Both the position numbers and the translations under genes were made by a program. A stretch of DNA of 64,000 nt from Xanthomonas sacchari (GTDB taxonomy: Bacteria > Pseudomonadota > Gammaproteobacteria > Xanthomonadales > Xanthomonadaceae), in contig NZ_CP100647.1 in the NCBI RefSeq assembly GCF_024266585.1, forward strand, positions 4,817,001-4,881,000, written 5' to 3'. The notes under the pieces were generated by a model. The model searched no databases. It had not been told where the DNA came from and saw only the letters and a program-made list of their open reading frames with translations. Position 1 is the stretch's first letter; each line of letters starts with the position of its first letter. Positions 18,962-27,495 of this stretch are shown one piece after another.

Positions 18962-19522
18962 TCAGCCGCTGCCATGCAGCGGCAACACCCTCGAAGCGAA
19001 CCCGCCCGCAGCGGCGGACGGGGGCGCGGCAGCGGCGCCCGGCACGGCGCCTGCCGACGACGCGCGTGCCGCGCGCAAGGCCAGCACGCGTGCGCACCAA
19101 TCGTCGATCGCGGCACTGTCGCGGTCGCCATGCGGCATCTGCTCGATCTCCAGCACCGGATAGGCGCTGTCGAAGAACCGCGCGATGCGTTTGACCGCAC
19201 CGCAGTAGTACTCCAGTCCCCACTGCGTCTCGCCGGTGCCGAACACCGCCACCTCGATCGTCTTGCCGGTCGCCTCGACCAGCTCGGCGATGTAGCGCTT
19301 CATCTCCGACGGCGTGCGCCCGGCGTTGTCGGTCCAGCTGCCGAGCAGGTGCAGATCGAACTCCGCCGCGCGCCCTGCATCGCCGAGCGCGTCCTGCAGC
19401 GTCTGCAGGTCGGTGTGGATCCAGGTGACCTCGTGCCCCGCCGCCTCGCACTGCGCATGCACGCGGCGGGCGACGTCGCGCGTGTTGCCGCTGAGCGAAG
19501 CGTAGGCGAGCAAGATTTTCAT
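18962..19522 (-). CDS. Flavodoxin family protein of the nrd cluster
   Basis: FMN protein of 186 residues. The phosphate-binding loop SLSGNT (9-14) and the flavin-stacking regions (LGSWTDNAGRTP and FGTGETQWGLEYYCGA) are clear. The last 40 residues (SSAGAVPGAAAAPPSAAAGG...) are Ala/Pro-rich and probably disordered. Placed between nrdB and the thioredoxin gene, it may deliver electrons to the diiron/tyrosyl-radical cofactor of NrdB, the role NrdI plays in other bacteria. This is inference; it is longer than NrdI and more like a true flavodoxin. Confidence 0.82.
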   Translation of the reverse strand: MKILLAYASLSGNTRDVARRVHAQCEAAGHEVTWIHTDLQTLQDALGDAGRAAEFDLHLLGSWTDNAGRTPSEMKRYIAELVEATGKTIEVAVFGTGETQWGLEYYCGAVKRIARFFDSAYPVLEIEQMPHGDRDSAAIDDWCARVLALRAARASSAGAVPGAAAAPPSAAAGGFASRVLPLHGSG

Positions 19523-19609
19523 GAGGCGGGGATTCGGGATTGGGGATTCGTCAGAGCGCGGAGACTTGCCTTTACCAATCCCCATTCCCGATTCCCCAAT
19601 CCCGGCTCT
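19523..19609. repeat. Inverted GGATTCGG/GGATTGGG repeat inside the nrd cluster
   Basis: The gap between nrdB and the flavodoxin gene is filled by GGGATTCGGGATTGGGG reading forward and the complementary units reading backward, with a 30-base spacer. It can fold as a long hairpin in the nrd transcript and could reduce read-through into the downstream genes. Confidence 0.7.
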
Positions 19610-20650
19610 TCAGAGATCGTCGAAGCCGTTGTCCGAGTTGGTCTTCTTGTAGCTGGCGTTGCGCATCTCGAAGAAGTCGGTCTTGGTCTCGGTGAAGTTG
19701 TCGGCGTAGGCCTTGATCCACGGCATCACGTTGTCGCTGGCGCCGCTGTACAGCTTCTCGATGCCGAGCATGCCGGACATCTTGTTGGCGCGGTACTTCA
19801 CGTACTGGATCATCTCGTCCACGTCAATGCCCTCGATGCCGTCGAGCACTTCCGAGGACCACTCGGTCTCCAGGCGGATCGCATGCTCGAAGGCCTGGTG
19901 CACGTAGTCGGTCAGCTCGTTGGTCTGCAGCTCGGCGTTCTCGCCGATGATGGCGCGGATCAGTTCGCTGATGAACTTGGTATGGGCCAGCTCGTCGCGG
20001 TTGATGAAGCTGATGATCTTGCCGGTGCCGGTCATGCGGTTCTGCCGCACCAGGTTGTAGAAGTAGGCGAAGCCGGAATAGAAGTTGATGCCTTCCAGGA
20101 TCGAGGACTGGATCAGCGAGCGCAGCAGGGTCTCGGCGGTCTTCTCGCGCATGAAGTCGTCGTAGGCCTGCATGATCGGCTGGTTGCGCGCGATGATGGT
20201 CGGGTGCGTACGGGCGATCTCGAACACGCGGTTCTGGTCGGCCAGGCCGGCGATCGAGGCCAGCACGTACGAGTAGCTCTCGTTGTGGATCACTTCCTGC
20301 TGGCCGATGATCGCGGCGTTGGCGTGCGCGGCCGGGTCGGTGATGTATTCGGCGACGTTGTAGATGAAGCGCGTCTGCGGCGAATCCAGCGTGGCCAGCA
20401 GGCCGATGATCGAGTCGTAGGCGTTCTTCTCGCGCGCCGATAGCTCCCCGTACTGCTTGGCATCGCCCTTCATGTCCACTTCGTCGGGGATCCAGAAGTT
20501 GGTCGACAGCTCCTTGTACGCCCGGTAGAAGGACGGGTACGGGATGTCGTTCCAGTTGAGGATGCCGCTGGTGGTGCCGTTGATGATGCCGGTGGACCGG
20601 TTGGGGTGCAGTGGTTCGAGGATCTTGATGCGGTCGAGCGCGATGGCCAT
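19610..20650 (-). CDS. nrdB: Ribonucleoside-diphosphate reductase beta subunit, class Ia
   Basis: Radical-generating subunit of the aerobic reductase that makes deoxyribonucleotides. The 346 residues hold the diiron ligands Asp89, Glu119, His122, Glu186, Glu220 and His223. The radical tyrosine is Tyr126 (IHNESY), four residues after His122 as in the family, so this is a tyrosyl-radical type. The C-terminus (NSDNGFDDL) is the tail that binds NrdA. It lies 110 bases after nrdA on the same strand. No Fe/Mn-only signature can be read; the flavodoxin next door would fit either metal form. Confidence 0.95.
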   Translation of the reverse strand: MAIALDRIKILEPLHPNRSTGIINGTTSGILNWNDIPYPSFYRAYKELSTNFWIPDEVDMKGDAKQYGELSAREKNAYDSIIGLLATLDSPQTRFIYNVAEYITDPAAHANAAIIGQQEVIHNESYSYVLASIAGLADQNRVFEIARTHPTIIARNQPIMQAYDDFMREKTAETLLRSLIQSSILEGINFYSGFAYFYNLVRQNRMTGTGKIISFINRDELAHTKFISELIRAIIGENAELQTNELTDYVHQAFEHAIRLETEWSSEVLDGIEGIDVDEMIQYVKYRANKMSGMLGIEKLYSGASDNVMPWIKAYADNFTETKTDFFEMRNASYKKTNSDNGFDDL

Positions 20651-20760
20651 GGAAGTTGCTTCGTGAAGTCGGGTGAACGGCGCCGGCGGTCGGCGCGGGA
20701 ATGCGGAACGCGCGCGGCAGGACCGGCCTGCCGCGCGACGCTGGACTCAGGCGCCAGCGA

Positions 20761-23172
20761 TCAGCTCGAGCACCACTCGCACTCGCTGATGTCGATGTCG
20801 TTGGAACGCACGTAGTAGGTGGTCTTCAGGCCTTCCTTCCACGCGGTCATGTGCAGGTCCAGCAGGGTGCTGGCGCGGATGCCGCTGGGCACGTAGAAGT
20901 TGAAGCTGATCGACTGGTCGACGTGGCGCTGGCGGCGCGCGTTCTGGCGCACGCTGGCGAACTGGTCGACCCGGTAGGCGCCCTTCTCGTAGTACGGGTA
21001 GGTGTCCACGGTCAGCCCCGGCGCCACCACCGGGCGACGGAAGTCCTTTTTCTCTTCGTAGTAGAACGCGCTGTAGATCGGGTCGATCGAGGCGGTGGAA
21101 CCGGCGATCTGCGCGGTGCTCATGTTCGGCGCCACCGCCACCATCCAGGCGTTGCGCACGCCGTGCACGCCGACCTGCGCGGCCAGTTCCTGCCACTCCG
21201 CGCTGGTATAGCCGCGCTTGCTGAAGTACTCGCCGTTCTGCCAGTCGCTGCCCTTGAACACCTTGTAGGCGCCCTTCTCCTTGGCCAGCGCCAGGCTCGC
21301 CTGGATGGTCAGGTAGTTGATGCGCTCGTACAGCGTGTCGCTGTACTCCTCGGCCGCCGGCGAGTTCCAGTCGATGCCCTTCTGCGCCAGCAGGTGGTGC
21401 CAGCCGAAGGTGCCCAGGCCGATCGCGCGGTACTTCTGGTTGGTGATGGTGGCCTGCGGCACCGGCAGCTCGTTGAGGTCGATGACGTTGTCGAGCATGC
21501 GCACCTGGATGCGGATCAGCCGCTCCAGGATGTCCGGCGACAGCAGGTCCGGCTGCGCGGTGACCGCGCGGCCCAGGTTCACCGAGGACAGGTTGCACAC
21601 GACGAAGTCGCCGGCCTGCTTGGTGGTGACGATCTGGTCGCCGCTGATCATCTCCTGGATGACCCGCGTCGGGCTCATGTTCTGCAGGATCTCGGTGCAC
21701 AGGTTGCTGGAATAGACCATGCCCTGGTGCTTGTTCGGGTTCATGCGATTGACTTCGTCGCGATAGAACATGAACGGGTTGCCGGTCTCCAGCTGGCTGA
21801 CCATGATCCGCTTGAACATGTCGATGGCCTTGACCACCTTGCGACCGATGCGCTCGTCGGCCACCACTTCCTCGTAGCGCGCGCGGAAGCTGCCTTCGCC
21901 GCGCTTCTCGTCGAAGAAGTCCTGCAGGTACCAGCCCTTGACCTCCTTCACTTCGTGCGGGTCGAACAGGTACCACTCGCCGCGGCGCTCCACCGCTTCC
22001 ATGAAGATGTCCGGCACGCACACCGCGGTAAACACGTCGTGCGCGCGCAGGCGCTGGTCGCCGTTGTTCAGGCGCAGGTCCAGGAACGCCTCGATGTCGC
22101 GGTGCCAGATGTCCAGGTACACGGCGATGGCGCCCTTGCGCTGGCCGAGCTGGTCCACCGACACGGCGGTGTTGTTGAGCTGCTTGATCCACGGCACCAC
22201 GCCGCCGCTGGAGTTCTTGACCCCGCGGATCGCCGAGCCGGAGGAGCGCACGTAGCCCAGGTAGGCGCCGACGCCGCCGCCGTGCTTGGACACGCGCGCC
22301 ACGTCGGTGTTGGAGTCGTAGATGCCCTGCAGGCTGTCGTCGACGGTGTCGATGAAGCAGCTCGACAGCTGCCCGCCGATCTTGCCGGCATTGGCCAGGG
22401 TCGGGGTGGCCACGGTCATGTACAGGTTGGACAGCGCCCAGTAGGCCTCGCCGACCAGCTGCATGCGCCGCTCGCGCGGCTTCTCGTCCTGCATCAGGTA
22501 CAGGGCGATGGTCAGCCAGCGCTCCTGCGGCAGTTCGTAGACCTTGCGCGAGTTGTCGGTGGCCAGGTAGCGGGTGGCCAGAAGGTACAGGCCGTTGTAG
22601 GCGAACAGCTTGTCGCGCTCCGGGTCGATCATGCGGCCGGCTTCGGCCAGTTCGTCCTTGGAGTAGTTCTTGAGGATGTCGATCGAGTACACGCCGCGGT
22701 CGGCCAGGCTTTCCTGCAGGCCGACGTAGGAGCCGTACTTCTCGCCGGCATCGTAGAAGCGGTTCTTGCTGGCGCGCTTGTACAGGCGGTCCAGGTACAG
22801 GCGCGCGGCGAAGTACTCCCACTCCGGCGTGGCGATGTCCACGCGCGACTCGGCCTCGCGGATCAGGTAGTCGACCATGTCGTCGGCCGACAGGCTTTCC
22901 TTCTTCTCGATGAAGGCGAAGGCCTTGCGCTCGTAGTCGCTCACGTCCAGCTGCGGGAACTCGGCGTGGATCCGGTCCAGGGTGCGCTGCAGGCGCGAGC
23001 GGTCGAAGGCCATGCGGCGGTTGCCGCCGTCCTTGACGATCCAGGTCACGGCGCGCTGGTCGTTGCTCGGCTCGCTGCTGGCCGGCTCCGGCTGGGCGGT
23101 GGCGGCAGCGGTCGTGGGGTCGACGACGGCGTCCACGGACGCGGTGGCCGGCAGGCTGTGGGTCTGGCTCAT
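20761..23172 (-). CDS. nrdA: Ribonucleoside-diphosphate reductase alpha subunit, class Ia
   Basis: Catalytic subunit of 803 residues. An ATP-cone-like N-terminal region (VTWIVKDGGNRRMAFDRSRL) is followed by the ten-stranded barrel with the redox pair Cys272/Cys526 and the thiyl-radical Cys492 (NLCTEI). The tail ECEWCSS carries the Cys pair that shuttles reducing power. The first 35 residues are rich in Ala, Thr and Pro and vary between species. The ATG at 23172 has GGAG at good distance; an in-frame TTG four codons upstream is less likely. The gene has a leader of almost 400 bases with a cobalamin riboswitch and an NrdR-type promoter. Confidence 0.95.
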   Translation of the reverse strand: MSQTHSLPATASVDAVVDPTTAAATAQPEPASSEPSNDQRAVTWIVKDGGNRRMAFDRSRLQRTLDRIHAEFPQLDVSDYERKAFAFIEKKESLSADDMVDYLIREAESRVDIATPEWEYFAARLYLDRLYKRASKNRFYDAGEKYGSYVGLQESLADRGVYSIDILKNYSKDELAEAGRMIDPERDKLFAYNGLYLLATRYLATDNSRKVYELPQERWLTIALYLMQDEKPRERRMQLVGEAYWALSNLYMTVATPTLANAGKIGGQLSSCFIDTVDDSLQGIYDSNTDVARVSKHGGGVGAYLGYVRSSGSAIRGVKNSSGGVVPWIKQLNNTAVSVDQLGQRKGAIAVYLDIWHRDIEAFLDLRLNNGDQRLRAHDVFTAVCVPDIFMEAVERRGEWYLFDPHEVKEVKGWYLQDFFDEKRGEGSFRARYEEVVADERIGRKVVKAIDMFKRIMVSQLETGNPFMFYRDEVNRMNPNKHQGMVYSSNLCTEILQNMSPTRVIQEMISGDQIVTTKQAGDFVVCNLSSVNLGRAVTAQPDLLSPDILERLIRIQVRMLDNVIDLNELPVPQATITNQKYRAIGLGTFGWHHLLAQKGIDWNSPAAEEYSDTLYERINYLTIQASLALAKEKGAYKVFKGSDWQNGEYFSKRGYTSAEWQELAAQVGVHGVRNAWMVAVAPNMSTAQIAGSTASIDPIYSAFYYEEKKDFRRPVVAPGLTVDTYPYYEKGAYRVDQFASVRQNARRQRHVDQSISFNFYVPSGIRASTLLDLHMTAWKEGLKTTYYVRSNDIDISECEWCSS

Positions 23173-23364
23173 GAAGGTCTCCAAGCGTGGTGCACGCGGC
23201 CGCCCGACCCTCGCAGGCAGCGGTCCGACCGGATCGGCGGGTGGCGGCGGTGTCGCGAAGACTGCAACGGCGCAGGCGGCGGGCCTGCGGGCGGTCGTCG
23301 CTGCACCGACCCTCTCCCCCCGGAGATCACACGGTCGGCGCCGCGCGGTGTGCTTCGCGCGGCT

Positions 23365-23535
23365 GTCGGCAGGTCTTCGGGCTGATGGGCGGCGGCCGCG
23401 TGGCCGGTTCCTAGCCCGTCGCTTCCCAAGGCGGGCGCCTCAGTGCGGATGACGGGTTCGTTCCCAATTACCGCTGCGGGGCAGCGCCGGAATTGGCGTT
23501 GCCACGCCGCACCGGCTTCCCTTTTGATCCCGCGG
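23365..23535 (-). ncRNA. Cobalamin riboswitch in the nrdA leader
   Basis: Read on the minus strand, the aptamer core is present in full. GGGAAGCCGGTG is at 23521-23510, TTCCGGCGCTGCCCCGCAG followed by CGGTAA is at about 23492-23468, and a near-consensus B12 box (TCAGCCCGAAGACCTGCC) is at 23385-23368. Cobalamin riboswitches in front of class Ia reductases are known in other bacteria (for example Streptomyces) that also own a B12-dependent class II enzyme; a class II gene is not in this window. After the box, GCCGCGCG...CGCGCGGC can form a strong hairpin before a leader of about 190 bases to nrdA. Confidence 0.9.
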
Positions 23536-23558
23536 CTTGGGGCCGCCGGAACCGACCA

Positions 23559-23606
23559 CCCCAAGATAGTGTGGTCGCTCGACGACGTCAACGCTAAATA
23601 TGGGTG
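23559..23606 (-). promoter_or_regulatory. nrdA promoter with two NrdR-box-like sites
   Basis: On the minus strand TTGACG (23591-23586) and TATCTT (23568-23563) form a sigma70-type promoter with a 17-base spacer, so the start lies near 23556. Two sites resemble the NrdR box (core CWATATATWG). CACTATCTTG is centred at 23566/23567 over the -10 element. CCATATTTAG is centred at 23598/23599 just upstream of the -35 element. The centres are 32 bases apart, the three-turn spacing usual for paired NrdR boxes. Repression by NrdR-(d)ATP is therefore likely. Confidence 0.7.
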
Positions 23607-23757
23607 GAATTACGAAAACCTAAGCCTGGCAACGGTTTGCCGATGGCGGCGGGTTCCGGCCCGCCGCGGAGGGCCCGTTCGCGGCCGTGACGGGTCTGTG
23701 AAGCCGGCGGCGGACGCGGGCGTATGTCCTGGAACCGCCCCGCCGCCGCGCCCTCGC

Positions 23758-24285
23758 CTACGGCCGGCACGGCACCACGGTGCCGCTCGCGTCGGTGCAG
23801 GTGCCGGTGTGGACGATGCTGCCGCCCTGCACGCTGGTGCTGCCCTGGTAGCTGCCCTGCGCGCCGTCGACGCTGCTCTGGCGGCTGCCGCTGCGCGTGC
23901 CGTCGGCGGCCCGGGTCAGGCTGCCGCTGCTGCTGGCGCTGGCGCCGTCGGCGCGCTGGACGCTGGCACTGCCCTGGCGGCTGAGGCTGCCATCGGCATC
24001 GCGGTCCGTACTGCCCTGGCGCGTGGCGCTGCCGCCGGCGGCGGTGGTGCGGGTGGCGGCACTGCCCGCGCTGGCGTTGCCCTGGCCGTCGGCCTGCCAC
24101 TGCCGGGCCCGCTGCGTGCTGCCGTGGGCGCCGCTGGCGCTGGCCTGCACGGCGGCGTGGCGGGCGCCATCGGCGCCGCCGGCGGTGCGCGTGCGGGTGT
24201 GCTCGCGCGCCTGGGCGACAGGGACGGCCAGGACGCCGGCGGCCAGCGCCAGCAGCAACGGGGAGATGCGACGGGACAGCGACAT
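23758..24285 (-). CDS. Secreted low-complexity Ser/Gly/Ala-rich protein
   Basis: Protein of 175 residues. A clear signal peptide (SPLLLALAAGVLAVPVAQA) is followed by about 145 residues of Ser, Gly, Ala, Thr, Gln and Arg. Short imperfect motifs recur (xADGSLSRQGSASVQ, RAADGTRSGSRQSSVDG), and the end is CTDASGTVVPCRP with two cysteines. I do not recognise the family. Codon use is native. The ATG at 24285 has GGAG upstream. It is divergent from the OmpR/EnvZ-type pair and may be a target of it. The end toward the nrd promoter (23607-23757) is featureless. Confidence 0.65.
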   Translation of the reverse strand: MSLSRRISPLLLALAAGVLAVPVAQAREHTRTRTAGGADGARHAAVQASASGAHGSTQRARQWQADGQGNASAGSAATRTTAAGGSATRQGSTDRDADGSLSRQGSASVQRADGASASSSGSLTRAADGTRSGSRQSSVDGAQGSYQGSTSVQGGSIVHTGTCTDASGTVVPCRP

Positions 24286-24463
24286 GGCGGACTCCGGTGA
24301 CGGCAGCGGCGTGCTGCCGGATGCCACCGTAGCCACGACGCGGGCGCCGCGGGCGCCGCATCGGCCAGCGGATGTTGCCGCAGGCCGCGGCGGAAACATC
24401 CGCTTACAGATGCGCCGCGGCCGCCGTTGCCGCAAGGTGGCGGCGCAGCCGATAGTGACGGCC

Positions 24464-25192
24464 ATGCACGATGCCGCGCCCGCTCCCCGCCTGCTGCTGG
24501 TCGACGACGACGACCGCCTGCGCGCCCTGCTGTGCCGCTACCTGGAGAGCCAGGGCTTCGCGGTCAAGGCGGCGGCCGACGGCGTGCAACTGCAGCAGGC
24601 GCTGGCGCGCGGCCACTACGACCTGGTGGTGCTGGACCTGATGCTGCCCGGCGAGACCGGCCTGGAGATCTGCCGGCGCCTGCGCGGCCAGGGCGACACC
24701 ACCCCGATCGTGATGCTGACCGCCAAGGGCGACGAGATCGACCGCATCGTCGGCCTGGAGATCGGCGCCGACGATTACCTGCCCAAGCCGGTCAACCCGC
24801 GCGAGCTGCTGGCGCGGATCCGCGCGGTGCTGCGCCGCACCCGCCCGGGCGGCGCCGGCGCGCCGCAGCCGGAGGGCGGCGAGATCGGCTTCGGCCGCTT
24901 CCGCCTGCACCTGGGACGGCGCGAACTGCGCCGCGATGGCGAACCGCTGAAGCTGACCACCGCCGAGTTCGCGGTGCTGTCGGTGCTGCTGCGGCATCCG
25001 CAGCAGCCGCTCAGCCGCGACCGCCTGTCCAGCCTGGCCCACGGCCGCGAACACGAGCCGCTGGGCCGCAGCATCGACGTGATCGTCGCGCGGCTGCGCA
25101 AGCTGCTGGAGGACGACGTGCGCCTGCCGCGGCTGATCCAGACCGTGTGGGGCGTGGGCTACGTGTACGTGCCGCCGGAGCCGCAGGCATGA
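24464..25192 (+). CDS. OmpR-type response regulator
   Basis: Response regulator of 242 residues. The receiver domain has VDDDD at 14-18, phosphoacceptor Asp58, Thr86 and Lys108. The winged-helix domain (about 135-235) contains SIDVIVARLRKLLEDD and ends in QTVWGVGYVYV. It is closest in form to OmpR. A GTG three codons upstream is also possible as start. It overlaps the next kinase gene by four bases (ATGA), so the two are translationally coupled. Confidence 0.92.
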   Translation: MHDAAPAPRLLLVDDDDRLRALLCRYLESQGFAVKAAADGVQLQQALARGHYDLVVLDLMLPGETGLEICRRLRGQGDTTPIVMLTAKGDEIDRIVGLEIGADDYLPKPVNPRELLARIRAVLRRTRPGGAGAPQPEGGEIGFGRFRLHLGRRELRRDGEPLKLTTAEFAVLSVLLRHPQQPLSRDRLSSLAHGREHEPLGRSIDVIVARLRKLLEDDVRLPRLIQTVWGVGYVYVPPEPQA

Positions 25193-26457
25193 GCGGCGCC
25201 GCCCCTGGCGCCTGCGGCTGGCCGCGCAGCCTGTTCGGGCAGCTGGCGCTGGTGATCGCGCTGGTGCTGGCCGGCGCCGGCCTGCTGGCGCTGCTGCTCG
25301 GCCGCGAACTGGCGCTGCGACCAGCGGCGCAGCAGCAACTGCGCGTGCTGCACGGCTTGGCCAATGTCGCCGAGGCGCTGCAGCGCTCGCCGGACGCCGC
25401 GGCGCTGGCGCCGGCGTTGCGCGAGGCCGGGCTGCAACTGCGCACCGCGCCGCCCTCGGCCAGTGCCGCCGGCCCGCTGGTCGACGCCGTGCAGCGCCGC
25501 GCGGCCGACCAGCTCGGCCCCGGACGCGCGTTGCGGCGCGACGCCGACGGCACCCTGTGGCTGCAGTTGGCCACGCCCACGCCGCTGTGGATCGCATTCT
25601 CCAGCCAGCCGCACGGACACGGCCTGCGCCGATTCTCGGTGGCGCTGCTGGCCGGCTGCACGCTGCTGGTCTGGCTGGCCGCCGCCCTGGCCGCGCGGCG
25701 CCTGGTGCGCCCGCTGCGGCAGTTGGCGCAGGCCGCGCCGCACCTGGTGCGCGGCGAGCAGGCCGCGCCGATCGCCACCGGCGGCCCGCGCGAAGTCGCG
25801 GCGCTGGCGCAGGCGCTGACCGAGGCCAGCGCCGACGTGCGCCATGCCGCGGCCGAGCGTGTGCTGCTGCTGGCCGGCATCTCCCACGACCTGCGCACCC
25901 CGCTGACCCGGCTGCAATACGCGCTGGCGCTGCTGCCGCAGGTGGAGCCGGACCTGCGCGAAGGCATGGAACGCGACATCGGCGAGATCGACGCGATCCT
26001 GGCGCAGTTCATCGCCTACGCCCGCGACGGCCGCGACGAACCGGCCGTGGCGCTGGACCTGGCCGACCTCTGCCGGCAGGCGCTGGGCGCGGCGCAGCCC
26101 GGCTGGGAGCAGCTGCTGCCTGCGCAGGCGCCGCTGTACGGGCGGCCGCTGGCGCTGCAGCGCGCGCTCGGCAACCTCATCGGCAATGCCGAGCGGCACG
26201 GCGCCGCGCCGTTCCAGTTGCGCCTGCACGGCGACGGCGGCGATGGCTGGCGCATCGAGGTGCGCGACCACGGCCCCGGCCTGGACCCGGCGCTGGCCGC
26301 GCGCGCGCCGCAGCCGTTCGTGCACGGCGGCCACGGCGGCAGCGGACTGGGCCTGGCGATCGTCGAGCGGGTCGCGCGCCAGCATCGCGGCCAGTTGCTG
26401 CTGCAGCCCATCGTTCCGCACGGCCTGTGCGCCAGCCTGCACCTGCGCCCGGCATGA
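25189..26457 (+). CDS. EnvZ-type sensor histidine kinase
   Basis: Membrane kinase of 422 residues paired with the OmpR-type regulator. Membrane segments lie at about 18-38 and 150-170 around a short periplasmic part. A HAMP linker leads to the H box AGISHDLRTPLTRLQ with His233. The ATPase domain has NLIGNAERHG, DHGPGLD and GGSGLGLAI. Its signal is unknown. A secreted esterase gene follows 77 bases downstream and a secreted low-complexity protein is divergent, so envelope functions may be controlled. Confidence 0.92.
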   Translation: MSGAAPGACGWPRSLFGQLALVIALVLAGAGLLALLLGRELALRPAAQQQLRVLHGLANVAEALQRSPDAAALAPALREAGLQLRTAPPSASAAGPLVDAVQRRAADQLGPGRALRRDADGTLWLQLATPTPLWIAFSSQPHGHGLRRFSVALLAGCTLLVWLAAALAARRLVRPLRQLAQAAPHLVRGEQAAPIATGGPREVAALAQALTEASADVRHAAAERVLLLAGISHDLRTPLTRLQYALALLPQVEPDLREGMERDIGEIDAILAQFIAYARDGRDEPAVALDLADLCRQALGAAQPGWEQLLPAQAPLYGRPLALQRALGNLIGNAERHGAAPFQLRLHGDGGDGWRIEVRDHGPGLDPALAARAPQPFVHGGHGGSGLGLAIVERVARQHRGQLLLQPIVPHGLCASLHLRPA

Positions 26458-26534
26458 CCCCGGCGCGTGCCGGCGCCCACACGGGCCGGCCGCGCCACGA
26501 CCGCCTTCGTCGTCCTTCATGGAGTGATCCGCCC

Positions 26535-27461
26535 ATGCGCCTGTCGCGTCCCTCGCCCGCCCGTTGCCTGCTCGCCCTGGCGCTGCTGCTGCCGGGGTTA
26601 TCCGCCGCCCCCGGCCACGCCCAGGACGGGCGCCTGCGCGCACGCCTGCTGCAGCGCCTGGCCCAGCGCGAAGGCGCCGACACCGCGCGTGCACCGTTGC
26701 CCGCCGGCGCGCAGGTGCTGCGCGACGTCGCCTACGGGCAGGACCCGGCGCAGCGCATGGACGTGTACCTGCCGGCCGGCGCGCGCCAGGCCCCGCTGAT
26801 CGTGATGGTGCACGGCGGCGGCTGGGCCGACGGCGACAAGGACAACCCCGGCGTGGCCGCCAACAAGGCCGCGCACTGGCTGCCGCAGGGCCGTGCGCTG
26901 GTGTCGGTGAACTACCGCCTGCTGCCGCAGGCCACGCCGCTGCAGCAGGCGCAGGACGTGGCGCGCGCGGTGGCGCGGATCCAGCAGCTGGCGCCGCAGT
27001 GGGGCGCCGACCCGGCGCAGCTGGTGTTGATGGGCCACTCGGCCGGCGCGCACCTGGTGTCCCTGCTGGACCTGTCGCCGGACCTGCTGGCGCAGGCCGG
27101 GGCGCGTCGGCCGCTGGGCACGGTGGCGCTGGACAGCGCGGCGATGGACGTGGAGCAGGTGATGCAGGGCCGGCACCTGCCGTTGTACGACCGCGCCTTC
27201 GGCAGCGCACGCAGCGACTGGATCGCCGCCTCGCCGTACCACGTCATGGGCAACAGCGCGCCGCCGCTGCTGGCGGTGTGCTCCAGCCGCCGCGCCGATG
27301 CCTGCGCGCAGGCGCGCCGCCTGGCCGCCAAGGCCAACGCACGCGGCATCCGCGTCGAAGTGCTGCCGCAGGATGCCAGCCACGCCGAGATCAACCGCGA
27401 GCTGGGCCTGCCCTCGGCCTACACCGCGGCGGTGGACGCGTTCCTGCACACGCTGCGCTGA
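26535..27461 (+). CDS. Secreted alpha/beta-hydrolase (BD-FAE/esterase type)
   Basis: Esterase of 308 residues with a signal peptide (CLLALALLLPGLSAAPGHAQ). HGGGW (93-97) forms the oxyanion hole, GHSAGAH gives nucleophile Ser169, and the late DASHAEI holds the catalytic His. The layout is that of carboxylesterase/lipase family proteins that release acyl groups from sugars or short esters. A possible ninth-decade MDVYLPAG strand marks the domain start. It follows the EnvZ-type kinase on the same strand and converges on the sirtuin gene. Confidence 0.85.
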   Translation: MRLSRPSPARCLLALALLLPGLSAAPGHAQDGRLRARLLQRLAQREGADTARAPLPAGAQVLRDVAYGQDPAQRMDVYLPAGARQAPLIVMVHGGGWADGDKDNPGVAANKAAHWLPQGRALVSVNYRLLPQATPLQQAQDVARAVARIQQLAPQWGADPAQLVLMGHSAGAHLVSLLDLSPDLLAQAGARRPLGTVALDSAAMDVEQVMQGRHLPLYDRAFGSARSDWIAASPYHVMGNSAPPLLAVCSSRRADACAQARRLAAKANARGIRVEVLPQDASHAEINRELGLPSAYTAAVDAFLHTLR

Positions 27462-27495
27462 GCGCCGTGCGCAGCTTCCGCGGCCGGCAACGCGC

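Noticed and set aside
23173-23184. TTG start of nrdA four codons upstream
   Set aside because: The TTG overlaps the ribosome site GGAG that serves the ATG at 23172.
20701-23385. Long open frame of about 890 codons on the plus strand opposite nrdA
   Set aside because: Its composition (Val/Ala/Leu/Arg/His-rich without motifs) is that of an antisense frame in GC-rich DNA; nrdA on the other strand has all catalytic residues.
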